A stretch of DNA of 35,146 nucleotides from Methanobacteriota archaeon (lineage in GTDB: Archaea > Methanobacteriota > Methanobacteria > Methanobacteriales > Methanobacteriaceae): the NCBI GenBank assembly GCA_023430285.1, contig JAEZAV010000104.1, positions 1 through 35,146 of the forward strand, in the 5' to 3' direction. A program made the position numbers and the translations under genes. This document shows, piece after piece, positions 7,477 through 16,411 of this stretch (positions within the stretch are counted from its first letter, which is position 1; every line of letters starts with the position of its first letter). Below the pieces are notes generated by a model. The model worked only from the letters and a program-made list of their open reading frames with translations, ran no database searches and was not told the origin of the DNA.

Positions 7477-8664
7477 TTGAAAAAATTAACGATTTTAGTC
7501 ATGGTAGGTTTAATTTGTGTAGGTTTATTATTAGTTGGTTTAGAAATTTCTTATTCAAATAATAATAATACTAATAGTAACTATTTTCAAGGTTTAGAAA
7601 CAAATCCTTCCCATGCAGACATTATGGTGCTTGGATCAACATATTTATATGTTCCCAAAAATGCTAAGGTTGTTACACAAGTGGATCGTGTCATCAAAGA
7701 CGTTGCTTCAAACGTAAATGTTAACACCCCTCCAGGCCAGAGTCCGAACTCTTCAAAACAACTCGTGCCCTATATGGAAGGTACCAGGGTTGCAGAACTC
7801 ATGGACTACGCCGATGTAAAGGTTATTCCGATTACAGGGGTTCCAATAAAAAAAATCAACGGGGAATGGTACGGGCCAGATGAAGCTGGAAATTTCCAAT
7901 TTGGAGTTGACCCCAGTAAAGCAGGGTCTCTGTTTTCAATAAATGGTACTGATAACAACACCAAGATCGAAGTAAACACGCATGGAATGAATGTTCTTGT
8001 TCCCGGAGCCATAAATAACCAGGCATATTTGGTTGTTGCATGTGGAGATCTGCCTGGTAAGGCTAAGGCAGAAAAATATCTTTCTAATCATGGAATTAAT
8101 TGTTATGCTCCATGTGACCGGTTTTCAGCACTAGTAATGCCCTACAATGGAACCGGAAAAATAATGGCAGGAGAACCCATAAGAAAGTGTTTAACAGGTG
8201 ATGCTGCAGTAATTGGTGCCCAGCCCATTGCCATACAAACCAACGAAACAATTGTGGTACAAACCACCAATAAAACTTACCCTGATCAGTACTGCGATAC
8301 TCCCAACAGATACTTTCACTGTCTAGAATCAGCTTACAACATGAATCTCAAGTTAGATGTTGTTGATGCAGGCAAAGGAGAATCCGAAAAGCTAATTAAT
8401 GAGACAAAAATTACTGGATCAAAGGTTATTGGAGTTCGAGTTTTAACTATTCAAGATAAAACTGCCGTTGCAAACTGGCTTAGATCTGATCCTGAAAATC
8501 GGGCAGTACTCTTCCATTCAGCAGCTTACGAGCCGGGTTATTCACTTTTCATTGAATATCCAAATCAAGTAACTGGACAGGATTTAAATCCTGTTTTCAT
8601 TAAACAAATCTCAAATGCTCAGTTAAATCAGATATTTGAGGAAATTCGAAGTTTATGGTGTTAA
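7477..8664 (+). CDS. Exported or membrane-anchored protein of unknown function
   Basis: 395 residues starting at a TTG codon (7477), chosen because AGGAG lies nine bases upstream and no in-frame ATG precedes the hydrophobic N-terminus. Residues about 4-23 form a signal peptide or anchor, followed by an Asn-rich linker and a long extracytoplasmic domain with several N-x-S/T sequons and eight cysteines, the last being the C-terminal residue. I do not recognise the domain. There are segments such as GMNVLVPGAINNQAYLVVAC and SKVIGVRVLTIQDKTAVANW that look like alpha/beta strands. Its stop lies ten bases from the stop of the convergent serine-dehydratase remnant. It has its own TATA box. Confidence 0.75.
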   Translation: MKKLTILVMVGLICVGLLLVGLEISYSNNNNTNSNYFQGLETNPSHADIMVLGSTYLYVPKNAKVVTQVDRVIKDVASNVNVNTPPGQSPNSSKQLVPYMEGTRVAELMDYADVKVIPITGVPIKKINGEWYGPDEAGNFQFGVDPSKAGSLFSINGTDNNTKIEVNTHGMNVLVPGAINNQAYLVVACGDLPGKAKAEKYLSNHGINCYAPCDRFSALVMPYNGTGKIMAGEPIRKCLTGDAAVIGAQPIAIQTNETIVVQTTNKTYPDQYCDTPNRYFHCLESAYNMNLKLDVVDAGKGESEKLINETKITGSKVIGVRVLTIQDKTAVANWLRSDPENRAVLFHSAAYEPGYSLFIEYPNQVTGQDLNPVFIKQISNAQLNQIFEEIRSLWC

Positions 8665-8674
8665 AAAAAGGAAT

Positions 8675-9878
8675 TTACATTTTTTTACTGTAACAAACCG
8701 CAAGACCACCTTCTGAAGTTTCTCTGTAATGTTTTTTCAGGTCTCTACCAGTCCTGGCCATGGTATCAACTACTTCATCAAAGGACACCATGTGCCTTCC
8801 ATCCGATAAAATAGCATAGGAAGCACAGTCCACAGCCCTTACAGATGCAAAGGCATTCCTTTCTATGCATGGTATTTGCACAAGCCCCATTATCGGATCA
8901 CATGTCAGACCTAGATGATGTTCCATTCCCATCTCTGCAGCGTATTCAATTTGATGAGGAGTTCCTCCCATGAGTTGGGCTGCAGCTCCAGCTGCCATGG
9001 CACATGCTGTTCCAATTTCTCCTTGACATCCGACCTCTGCACCAGATATTGATCCACGATTTTTTATAAGGTTTCCAATCAGCCCGGCCGTTGCAAGTGC
9101 TCTTTTTACCTGTGTATTGTTAAGTCCATTTAATTCCTGGAGCGAAAATATCACCGCTGGAACCACACCTGCTGATCCGTCATGTGGGTGCTGTGACAAC
9201 CAAATTTCCACTTGCATTTTCTTCTGCAACTGCAAGTGCATATGAAAATATTGTACCATTTTCTTCAACAAAACCACTGGAATTTTTAGCTTTGGCATGA
9301 AATTGGGCAGCTTTTCTCCTTAATTTAAGGCCCCCTGGAAGTACTCCTTCCTGATTTATCCCCCTGTCAATAGAATCTTTCATAACCTGTATTAACTCAT
9401 TGAAGTAGTTCCAAATTTCTTTTCCTTCAAACTCTTCAACGTAGTTCCAGATGACTTTCCCATCATCATCGCACCTTTTAAGAAGATCTTGCATTTTGTT
9501 GAATGGATAAATATCTTTAGAATCAGCTTCATGAATAAAATCATTAATTGCACCGCCACCCGTACTGTAGACTGTCCATTCATCAATAATACTATTATTT
9601 TCATCATAAGCATGAAAAACCATTCCATTGGGATGCATTGGAAGTTCTTCGTTCTTTTTCCAAATCACATCACATTCAACTGTATCAAAAATAGTTTTTA
9701 TGGCATGATCAGTTAAATGGCCCTTTCCTGTGGCTGCCAAACTCCCATACAATGTTACTTGATATTTAAAAGCTTGAAGAGTTTTGCTGCGGAAAATTTT
9801 AGCAGCATTAGACGGTGCGATGGTGTGACTACTTGAAGGTCCAAAACCTATTCTGTAAAGTTCTCTTATTGTTTTCAT
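8675..9878 (-). pseudogene. sdaA: L-serine dehydratase, single frameshift
   Basis: Two overlapping minus-strand frames make one fused L-serine ammonia-lyase (about 400 aa), which converts serine to pyruvate and ammonia. The N-terminal frame (from ATG 9878; a TTG at 9905 is also possible) has IGFGPSSSHT and ends NLVVTAPT followed by TGA at 9182-9180. The C-terminal frame continues with GSAGVVPAVIF and contains the three cluster cysteines of the iron-sulfur family, in GCQGEIG, GLTCDP and QIPCIERN. Removing one base in TGAC (about 9179-9182) restores a continuous reading frame, e.g. APT-C-GSAG. All catalytic motifs are otherwise intact, so the lesion is very recent, a sequencing error, or less likely a programmed shift. 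No ribosome site is evident; a TATA-like ATATAAAT near 9938 lies upstream. Confidence 0.85.
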
Positions 9879-10090
9879 TTGGATCGGTTTAAAATAATTT
9901 TTCAAGAATTTGTTAATTTTTAACTAATTATTTAAATTTATATCCATAATTATAAATACATTAACTTTTAAGTTTTACCTTTGTTTGAAATTAGTGTAGT
10001 AAAATTAAGCATGTGGTATGTATTGAGATTCCACTGTGATATTAGACTTCATTTTGAACCGTGTTCATTATATTACCAGTAAACCAATAA

Positions 10091-10130
10091 CTATATAGGA
10101 AAGAGGAATCCTTATTCCTACATTGTAGGA
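10091..10130 (+). promoter_or_regulatory. Promoter with NrpR-like operator for the GTPase-PII gene
   Basis: The TATA box CTATATAG (10091-10098) is followed by GGAATCCTTATTCC (10105-10118). This fits GGAA-N6-TTCC, the established NrpR repressor site of nitrogen genes in Methanococcus maripaludis. A second, overlapping 15-base palindrome, TCCTACATTGTAGGA, spans 10116-10130, around the expected transcription start. Position directly downstream of the TATA box is where NrpR blocks transcription. The match is seen in the sequence; nitrogen control is inferred. Confidence 0.6.
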
Positions 10131-10153
10131 GATGTAATATATGGGGGGTAAAA

Positions 10154-11086
10154 ATGGGGTATAAAACTAACATCTTAATAATTGGGCCGTCCAATTCTGG
10201 GAAGGCCACAGTGGTAAACAACGTTGAATGGGGCGAAACAAAGATCATGGTAGCCTCCTATGCTAGTGTGGTTTTAAACAACAACAAAAATTATTTGTTC
10301 ATGTTAAAGGGGGAAGATAACTACAAATCCTTCGATGAAATTCTACTCTTTGAAGATGAACAGGGTCCAGATGGAATAATCATGGTACTAGACAGCTCAA
10401 AGGGATTTAAGGAAAATGATCTTGAAGTAGTTGGAATGATAATGTCCAAGGAAATTCCACATGTGATATTTGCAAACAAACAGGACATTGGAAATCAAAA
10501 CTTAAACAACCACTTCAAAAATTCTTTAATAGTCCCTACAATTGCAAATGAGGGAATAGGGATAAACGATGGATTTAAGTTATTATTAAAGTCTGTGGGT
10601 GATGATTCTAAGCAAATAAATTCAAAAATGGATTCTAAACCTGTAAAAACACTAAAAAACGAATTTAAAAGAGAAGAATCATCCCGAGTATTCAATGACA
10701 AGGATATGGTTGCAAAAATGAAGGAGGCGTTAATACCCTCTGAAAATCATAATATATGCAGATTAAAAATGTCTATGCATCCTGTAGAACTTGAAAATGT
10801 AATGAAAGTTCTTGAAAACAATGGATTTGCCAACATGACTGTGATAAAAAATAGATTAGTTCAAGATGTGCCTTCAAAAGAAATTTACAGGGGTTACAAG
10901 CATGAAGCCCAAATGAAAATGAGAACAGAGCTAATCATGACCATAAGATCCGACGAAGTTTCCTACGTTGTTGATGCAATAAAATCTATAAAAACAGATG
11001 ATATAGATGATTATATTAGTATCAAGCCTGTTGAAGATGTTTTACGAGTAAGAACATTGGAAAGGGGAGTAAATGCTCTAGATTAA
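10154..11086 (+). CDS. Small-GTPase-like domain fused to a PII (GlnB/GlnK-like) domain
   Basis: 310 residues. Residues 1-145 resemble an Sr1/MglA-type P-loop GTPase: G1 loop GPSNSGKAT (11-19, Ala where Ser/Thr normally binds Mg), a DEQG in the G3 region, hydrophobic IIMVLDSS, and a canonical G4 NKQD. A charged linker (about 150-195) leads to residues about 200-310, a PII-type domain: VENVMKVLENNGFANMTVI-like start, EIYRGYKHEAQ at the T-loop base and LRVRTLERGVNALD at the end, all typical of GlnB/GlnK. The B-loop GKIGDG is replaced by DDIDDY, so nucleotide binding may differ. The ATG has GGGGGGT upstream. The NrpR-like operator in its promoter supports a nitrogen-linked role. A terminator-like hairpin follows at 11119. 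Confidence 0.75.
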   Translation: MGYKTNILIIGPSNSGKATVVNNVEWGETKIMVASYASVVLNNNKNYLFMLKGEDNYKSFDEILLFEDEQGPDGIIMVLDSSKGFKENDLEVVGMIMSKEIPHVIFANKQDIGNQNLNNHFKNSLIVPTIANEGIGINDGFKLLLKSVGDDSKQINSKMDSKPVKTLKNEFKREESSRVFNDKDMVAKMKEALIPSENHNICRLKMSMHPVELENVMKVLENNGFANMTVIKNRLVQDVPSKEIYRGYKHEAQMKMRTELIMTIRSDEVSYVVDAIKSIKTDDIDDYISIKPVEDVLRVRTLERGVNALD

Positions 11087-11118
11087 TCTGTACAATTGTA
11101 AATAATAAACAACATTCA

Positions 11119-11157
11119 TTTAAGATGGATAAAATCTTAAATAACTTTTTTCTTTTA
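11119..11157 (+). terminator. Hairpin/T-rich terminator after the GTPase-PII gene
   Basis: TTTAAGAT (11119-11126), a seven-base loop and ATCTTAAA (11134-11141) make a perfect eight-pair stem, followed by a T-rich run (11146-11157). It lies 33 bases past the stop codon. Confidence 0.5.
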
Positions 11158-11433
11158 TACTTTCTCAAATTTTTAATACACTTAATTAAGTTACAACTAA
11201 AATTTAATTACTGGATAAAAAATTTATAGAACCCTGATCTATATAGATATAGTATATTGATGAAGATTTTGTACAAAATTAAAGCTAAAATCACAACCAG
11301 ACCCATGGTAGTGGTTCTGTTTGTAAATTTCAATACCTCAGAATTATATCTGTCTATTGTAGGAATATTAAATGGAATGTGTCTTTAGAGTGTCAAACAT
11401 AACAGATTGTATAACTTTATTGGAGGAAAACTG
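11158..11433. other. Spacer upstream of the flavoprotein gene
   Basis: With the terminator this makes about 350 non-coding bases. TATA-like elements occur at 11239-11246 (CTATATAG) and near 11344-11350. The nearer one would give a leader of about 60 bases. A 42-codon open frame (11260-11388) has no ribosome site and is not called. Confidence 0.4.
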
Positions 11434-11991
11434 ATGAAAAAACCTAAAATTGCATGGGGACTCACTGGTGCAGGGGATAAAATCGTTGAAACTCTTAAAT
11501 ACATGGAAAAAATTAAAAAGGAATATGATGACAGGGTTGACATCGAACTCTTCGTTTCTAAATCAGGTGATCAGGTCCTGAAATATTATGGAATTTCCAC
11601 TGAAGTTGAAACACATTTTGACAAAGTTTGGACAGAAATAAATGCTAACGCACCGTTTTTAGCAGGTAATATTCAGTTGGGAAAGTACGATTTCATGCTG
11701 ATAGCACCTGCAAGTTCAAACACCGTAGCTAAAATCGCCATGCGGATGGGTGATACCTTGATATCAAACGCAGCTATAATGGGTCAGAAAGCGGATGTAC
11801 CCCTTTACATATTACCCTCTGATTACGAAGAGGGAGTAACAATCACACAACTTCCAGATGGTAATGATTTGAAGATCACAATTAGAGCGGAAGATGTTGA
11901 GCATGTAAAAAAACTGGCCAAGATGCATGAAACCTACGTTATCAAGGAACCAAATGATATCCATGCGATATTTAGAAAATACTATGATTAA
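11434..11991 (+). CDS. Archaeoflavoprotein AfpA / DmrX-like flavoprotein
   Basis: 185 residues from ATG 11434, chosen because TGGAGGAA lies six bases upstream; a longer frame back to a TTG at 11407 would run through this ribosome site. The protein begins PKIAWGLTGAGDKI and contains LIAPASSNTVAKIAMRMGDTL and YILPSDY, features of the flavoprotein superfamily (PF02441) that holds archaeoflavoprotein AfpA and dihydromethanopterin-reductase-like DmrX proteins. Family members bind FMN and pass electrons between ferredoxin and a partner. Which partner acts here cannot be read from the window, because no oxidoreductase is adjacent. It is convergent with the sensor kinase. Confidence 0.8.
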   Translation: MKKPKIAWGLTGAGDKIVETLKYMEKIKKEYDDRVDIELFVSKSGDQVLKYYGISTEVETHFDKVWTEINANAPFLAGNIQLGKYDFMLIAPASSNTVAKIAMRMGDTLISNAAIMGQKADVPLYILPSDYEEGVTITQLPDGNDLKITIRAEDVEHVKKLAKMHETYVIKEPNDIHAIFRKYYD

Positions 11992-12048
11992 ATGAATATA
12001 ATAAATTAATTTCTTCTTAAATTTTTTTTATCTGTGAAACTGGAATTT

Positions 12049-15000
12049 TCAGATCCGTTTTTTATATTCCAACTCTTTAAATGTGATATTAAATGCAGTT
12101 CCATGGTTTGTTTCCAGATTTATAACTCCATTGAGTTGTTCTACTAGGTTAGTAACAAGTTTGAGTCCTAATGAATCTGTTTTTTGATAATCAACACTTT
12201 CAGGAATGCCAATACCATCATCGGCAACTGTTAGGGTTAGTGTGTTGTTGAAACTTTTGAAAATAATTTTTATAGAACCCTTCTCGTGAGGAAATGCAAA
12301 TTTAAGACTGTTTATCACAATTTCATTGATTATTAATCCCAGAGGTATTGCTGTTTCCATGTTAAGTTCAATGTTTTCGATCCGAAGGATTGGAGTGATG
12401 GAACCGACTTTAACTCCGTAGGTATAAAAAATGTCTGAAACCAAATGTTCAACATATTCTTTGAAGTTGATGTGGCTTAGATCCTTTGACATGTACAGTT
12501 TTTCGTGGATCATTGCCATTGATTTGATGCGGCTTTGACTATCCTTCAGTATATCCTTGGACTCTTCCCCTTGAACATTGGCTATTTGCAGATTCAGTAG
12601 GCTGGATATGATCTGCATGTTGTTTTTTACTCTGTGGTAAACTTCCTTTAGCAATGCTTCCTTTTCATCTAAAGATTTTTTAAGCTGTATTTCATCCGAT
12701 TTTCTCTGGGTTATATCTTCTGAAATCCCCAGAAGATATTTTGATCGTCCCTTTTCATCCAGGAGTGGAATTTTTTTAGTGTGCAGTATTCTTTCACCAT
12801 GGTACCTGGTAGCTATGATCTCTTCAGGAATATCAAATAATTCAGATTTTTTCAAAACTTCTAAATCATTTTTTATATACAAGCTTGCTTTATCCTTTGG
12901 AAATAGGTCGTAGTCTGTTTTGCCAATGATTTCATCCCTTCCATAACCCCAAATATTTTCTGTTGCTTGGTTAACCATTTCAAACCGGAGTTCATCAGCT
13001 GTTTTCACGAATATCATGTCGGGAATGTTATCGATGATGTTGTCTAGGAACTGTTCATTTTCTTTTAGGGATCTTTCCCTCATTTTAAGATCTGTAATGT
13101 CCTCTACAACAATTGCAATTCTTTCGATTTCAGATTCTTTTTTTATTAATGATAAATTGATTCTGATGAACTTTTTTTCACCCTTCTTATTCCAGTACTC
13201 CCACTCAGTAGGAATAGATTGTTCCTTTAAAACTGCTTCAAAGACTTCTTTAAAATCGTTTGAATTAATTTTCAATTCTCTATTTATATATTCCAGGTTT
13301 TCACCGATTAATGGCCTATGGATATCTCCAAAGAGTTCCTGGGATTTTGGATTGGCTTCGATGATGGTACCATTTTTATCTAGCAGTATGATACCTTCTT
13401 CAGCAGTTTCAATAACGTACTTATATTTCTCTTGACTATCTTCCAATGCATCACTGGCTGATTTTAGATCTGTAATGTCTTCAGTGAAAATAATTATACC
13501 ACCAATACTGCCTGAGGGAGAGTACCATGGAATTGCCTCCCATTTAAGCCACTGAACTGTACCATCTAAACGTACAAATTTATCTTGGGAAGCCTGTTCC
13601 CTTGAACCTGCAAGAACTCGTTTATGTACCTGTCTCCATTCTTCTGTAATCTCAGGAAAGACATCGTAGTGGGATTTGCCAACGAGTTTATTGCCTTCAA
13701 TATTGTAATCTGCAATCCAACGATTACTGGCTGAGATGTATCTCATTTTATTATCAAACATGGCAATTGATGCTGGTGCATTCTCAATGAAAAGCCTTAA
13801 CTGCTCTTCTCTTTCTTTCAATGTTAAATTTATTTCCTTAAGCTTTATTTCAGAAGATTTGACTGATGTAATATCTCGTCCAACCACAACGGCTCCTGTT
13901 ATTTGGCCATTTTTATCTTTAATAGGAGCAAAACTATAACTACCCCACCATTCTTCGCCAGTATCCTTCCTCTTTAGGAGATATTCCTCATTAAATTTGG
14001 TTTCTCCCCTTAAAGCTCGGGGTACTGCCCACATATCTTGGGGTGCTAAAGTATTCTCATCTAGATAAACCTCGAGAAAATCAGAATATTTATTTAATTT
14101 GGTTACAACATCATCCTTTGATTTGAACCTATGAAAATTTGCGAAAGCTTTATTAAAGTTTAAGAAATTCCCTTCAGTGTCAGATAGAAGTACAGCATCA
14201 GGTATGTTCTCAATAACAGATTCTAGCACATTTTTTGCTTCTGTTAACTTCCATTCTATTTTGGTTCGTTCTGTTATGTCTTTAGCAGTTCCTATCCATT
14301 CAATAATTTCTCCATTTGTATTTAACACAGGCACGGCACGGGATAATGTTTGGCTTAGGGTACCATCTGCGGCTATAACTTTATGTTCCAGTTCGAATTT
14401 AGTTTTATCTTTAATTGCATTATTAATTGCAATTAGAACTCTTTCTCTTTCTTCTGGAGGGATATAACTGTTTATCCAGGATTTAGAGGGATTAAGTGTG
14501 CTGTTTAAAAAATTTCGACCTTCTAAATGTTTCATTTCACTCCAATCTGGACTCATTATGTACACAGAATCAAAACTAGATTCGATCAGGGCATGGTATC
14601 TTGATTCACGTTTCTCGAGTTGACTGATCCTGTCTTTCAGCTCCCTTTCTTTCAAATGTTTCTGAAGGGCAAATTCAATGTTAGTTTTTAGTAATTCTGG
14701 ATCAACAGGTTTGATAACTGTTCCAAAATAGTTAGCTTGATCAACAACTTCGGGGTTAAATCCTTCTTCAAGAGTGCTGATGTAAATAAAAGGCAGATCA
14801 ATTTTGTTGATCATGGGAATAGTGGTTTCAAAGAGTTTTTTGTTTAGTGAGCTGTCTACTAAAATAATATCTGGTTTCAATTCCAATTTTTGTAGACTGT
14901 TAACAATGGTAACAGAATGACCTAAAGATTCAATGTTAGTTTCAAGATCCTTTACAACTGAATCATCACTGCAAACTAGGAAAATCTTGATAGCTGAAAT
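12049..15000 (-). CDS. Hybrid sensor histidine kinase: REC-PAS(x5)-HisKA_2-HATPase
   Basis: Cytoplasmic signalling protein of 983 residues if started at ATT 15000. The N-terminus is a receiver domain: KIFLVCSDDSVV (acidic pair), then IILVDSS (phosphoacceptor Asp) and VIKPVD (conserved Lys). Five PAS domains follow, each ending in a DIT motif (DITERT, DITSVK, DITDLK twice, DITQRK). The kinase core has EVYHRVKNNMQIISSLLN (phosphorylated His at residue 789), N-box NEIVINS and G1 box DDGIGIP, the HisKA_2 type. The first standard start in frame is TTG 14886, which would delete beta-1 and the acidic pocket of the receiver. The frame is open back to 15027 without ATG, GTG or TTG, and GGTAGGAG sits seven bases before the ATT. 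Either ATT is used or an ATG has mutated. No membrane segment is visible. Confidence 0.85.
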   Translation of the reverse strand: MSAIKIFLVCSDDSVVKDLETNIESLGHSVTIVNSLQKLELKPDIILVDSSLNKKLFETTIPMINKIDLPFIYISTLEEGFNPEVVDQANYFGTVIKPVDPELLKTNIEFALQKHLKERELKDRISQLEKRESRYHALIESSFDSVYIMSPDWSEMKHLEGRNFLNSTLNPSKSWINSYIPPEERERVLIAINNAIKDKTKFELEHKVIAADGTLSQTLSRAVPVLNTNGEIIEWIGTAKDITERTKIEWKLTEAKNVLESVIENIPDAVLLSDTEGNFLNFNKAFANFHRFKSKDDVVTKLNKYSDFLEVYLDENTLAPQDMWAVPRALRGETKFNEEYLLKRKDTGEEWWGSYSFAPIKDKNGQITGAVVVGRDITSVKSSEIKLKEINLTLKEREEQLRLFIENAPASIAMFDNKMRYISASNRWIADYNIEGNKLVGKSHYDVFPEITEEWRQVHKRVLAGSREQASQDKFVRLDGTVQWLKWEAIPWYSPSGSIGGIIIFTEDITDLKSASDALEDSQEKYKYVIETAEEGIILLDKNGTIIEANPKSQELFGDIHRPLIGENLEYINRELKINSNDFKEVFEAVLKEQSIPTEWEYWNKKGEKKFIRINLSLIKKESEIERIAIVVEDITDLKMRERSLKENEQFLDNIIDNIPDMIFVKTADELRFEMVNQATENIWGYGRDEIIGKTDYDLFPKDKASLYIKNDLEVLKKSELFDIPEEIIATRYHGERILHTKKIPLLDEKGRSKYLLGISEDITQRKSDEIQLKKSLDEKEALLKEVYHRVKNNMQIISSLLNLQIANVQGEESKDILKDSQSRIKSMAMIHEKLYMSKDLSHINFKEYVEHLVSDIFYTYGVKVGSITPILRIENIELNMETAIPLGLIINEIVINSLKFAFPHEKGSIKIIFKSFNNTLTLTVADDGIGIPESVDYQKTDSLGLKLVTNLVEQLNGVINLETNHGTAFNITFKELEYKKRI

Positions 15001-15429
15001 TTTTAATCTCCTACCAATTTTTTTAATTCATGAAGAGTATTTTAAAATTCTGAATTTAATTTTGATTAAAAAAATTTAATCTTCTATTATTAAATCCGTT
15101 GGTACTGAAAATAAATTTTTCTATATTCGTTGTATGTAGAAGTGTTGTTGAAGATTGAAACAGTAAAAAATGTATCTATTCTCATGGTTTGGTCTATATG
15201 TTACGATAGAAACAGGGTAATTATTCACTAAGTACCCAGGTAACAATTTTATCAGGATAAAACAAGGATTTTCAAACGAAAAATTTTTAATTTTACAAAT
15301 TTTTATAGAGAATTATCTATTTGTTTGGTAGAATAGGATGGGAGAATTAATCATTAATTTGAGATACATTAATTTCTATAAAATTAGACTATTATTTAAT
15401 GGAACTAGGTTGCAAGTTAATTTTTTTCG
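15001..15429. other. Intergenic spacer, AT-rich
   Basis: About 430 bases between the two minus-strand genes. The GGTAGGAG ribosome site (15015-15008) of the sensor kinase lies at its left edge. No open frame with coding character, RNA gene or notable repeat was seen in the rest. Confidence 0.4.
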
Positions 15430-15744
15430 TTATTTTGTTAATATAAAATCACAAACGTGAAATTCATCTACTTTTATATTTAAAAATTTACAATTTGCTT
15501 GAACGCCATCAAAAGATTTTGCAACGTAATATTTGCATTTTGTACAGTTATCCTCAGAATCTGTTTTTTTGAAGTTATATTTCTGTTTTGAATCTTTAGA
15601 ATTGAAATACATCCAAATTAGTCCAACTACAATAATTCCAATTGCACCTATACTAAAATAAGAAAGTCGATCATTTACAATTTGAGTAATTGATAGGGCT
15701 ATTATGCCTATGATAATAATCATAATGCCAGTATAGGATTTCAT
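15430..15744 (-). CDS. Small two-helix membrane protein with a four-cysteine tail
   Basis: 104 residues. Two hydrophobic segments (about residues 5-22 and 30-47) form a hairpin anchor. A short, probably cytoplasmic domain carries CTKCKYYVAKS, then NCKFL and HVCDF, giving a C-x2-C...C...C set suited to zinc or an Fe-S cluster. I do not recognise the family. It stands alone between two long AT-rich spacers. The ATG at 15744 has no strong ribosome site. Confidence 0.6.
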   Translation of the reverse strand: MKSYTGIMIIIIGIIALSITQIVNDRLSYFSIGAIGIIVVGLIWMYFNSKDSKQKYNFKKTDSEDNCTKCKYYVAKSFDGVQANCKFLNIKVDEFHVCDFILTK

Positions 15745-16411
15745 AATTTTATATTATTTAATTTCACTTATAATCAATATTGCCACTATTTTTTTCATTA
15801 TTCACTAATATAGAATGTTTGAGGGATAGATTTCAAGAAATTTATCTTTGTAAATCATGTTTCATTCATGGCATTGTACAGTTCCATCTAGAATAAATGA
15901 TGTAAAAAATGCTACTTCGTTATAGGCGAGTTTGACGTAGTTAATGTAATATTATACTATATAAAAATAATATTAGTAAAATAAAAAAAATGATAATTTT
16001 TAGTAATGATCCTTTCTTTCAGTAAAATAATATGGCAGAACGCCGTTTATTCTTTTAAAAGGGTTAATATTGATGTTCATGTATTTTCACCCAATATATT
16101 CCAAAAAGTCTAGAAATTCCAAAAAGTCCATAGTATATTATTGGACTTTTTATGTTTCAATATACAGTAAACATAATTAATGTATATCATAATTTAGAAC
16201 TTTATAGTACCGAGATTATTTTCTCTACGCATGCCAGAACTATTATTAGAATGAGATATCATATAAAAATTAATTTAATACTATTTGATAATTGAATAAA
16301 AAAATTAATCGAAAATTATAGAAAATGATTTTGGTTGAAAGAGTTCTATTGTTCACTTGAAAATAATAAAAAAACTAAAGGTAAAAAATATTATCAAGGA
16401 GTTTTAAGATC
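15745..16411. other. Long AT-rich intergenic region
   Basis: 667 bases without a credible gene. Notable content is a 13-base direct repeat ATTCCAAAAAGTC (16098-16110 and 16116-16128), whose second copy forms one arm of a hairpin (16121-16151), and at the right end the AAGGAG ribosome site (16396-16401) of the first DUF2115 gene. Confidence 0.5.
16098..16151 (+). repeat. Direct repeat overlapping a 10-bp inverted repeat
   Basis: ATTCCAAAAAGTC occurs at 16098-16110 and 16116-16128. AAAAAGTCCA (16121-16130) pairs perfectly with TGGACTTTTT (16142-16151) across an 11-base loop. A hairpin ending in five T residues looks like a terminator, yet no plus-strand gene lies before it, so it may end an unannotated short transcript or be a relic. 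Confidence 0.5.

Noticed and set aside
9165..9200. Programmed frameshifting in the serine dehydratase
   Set aside because: No slippery heptamer or downstream structure at the ACATGACGG junction; a mutation or sequencing error is simpler.
11260..11388. 42-codon ORF with hydrophobic translation
   Set aside because: No ribosome site and it sits in a promoter region; cannot be told from chance.
13016..13435. 139-codon frame antisense to the sensor kinase
   Set aside because: Mirror of the PAS-coding strand; no ribosome site.
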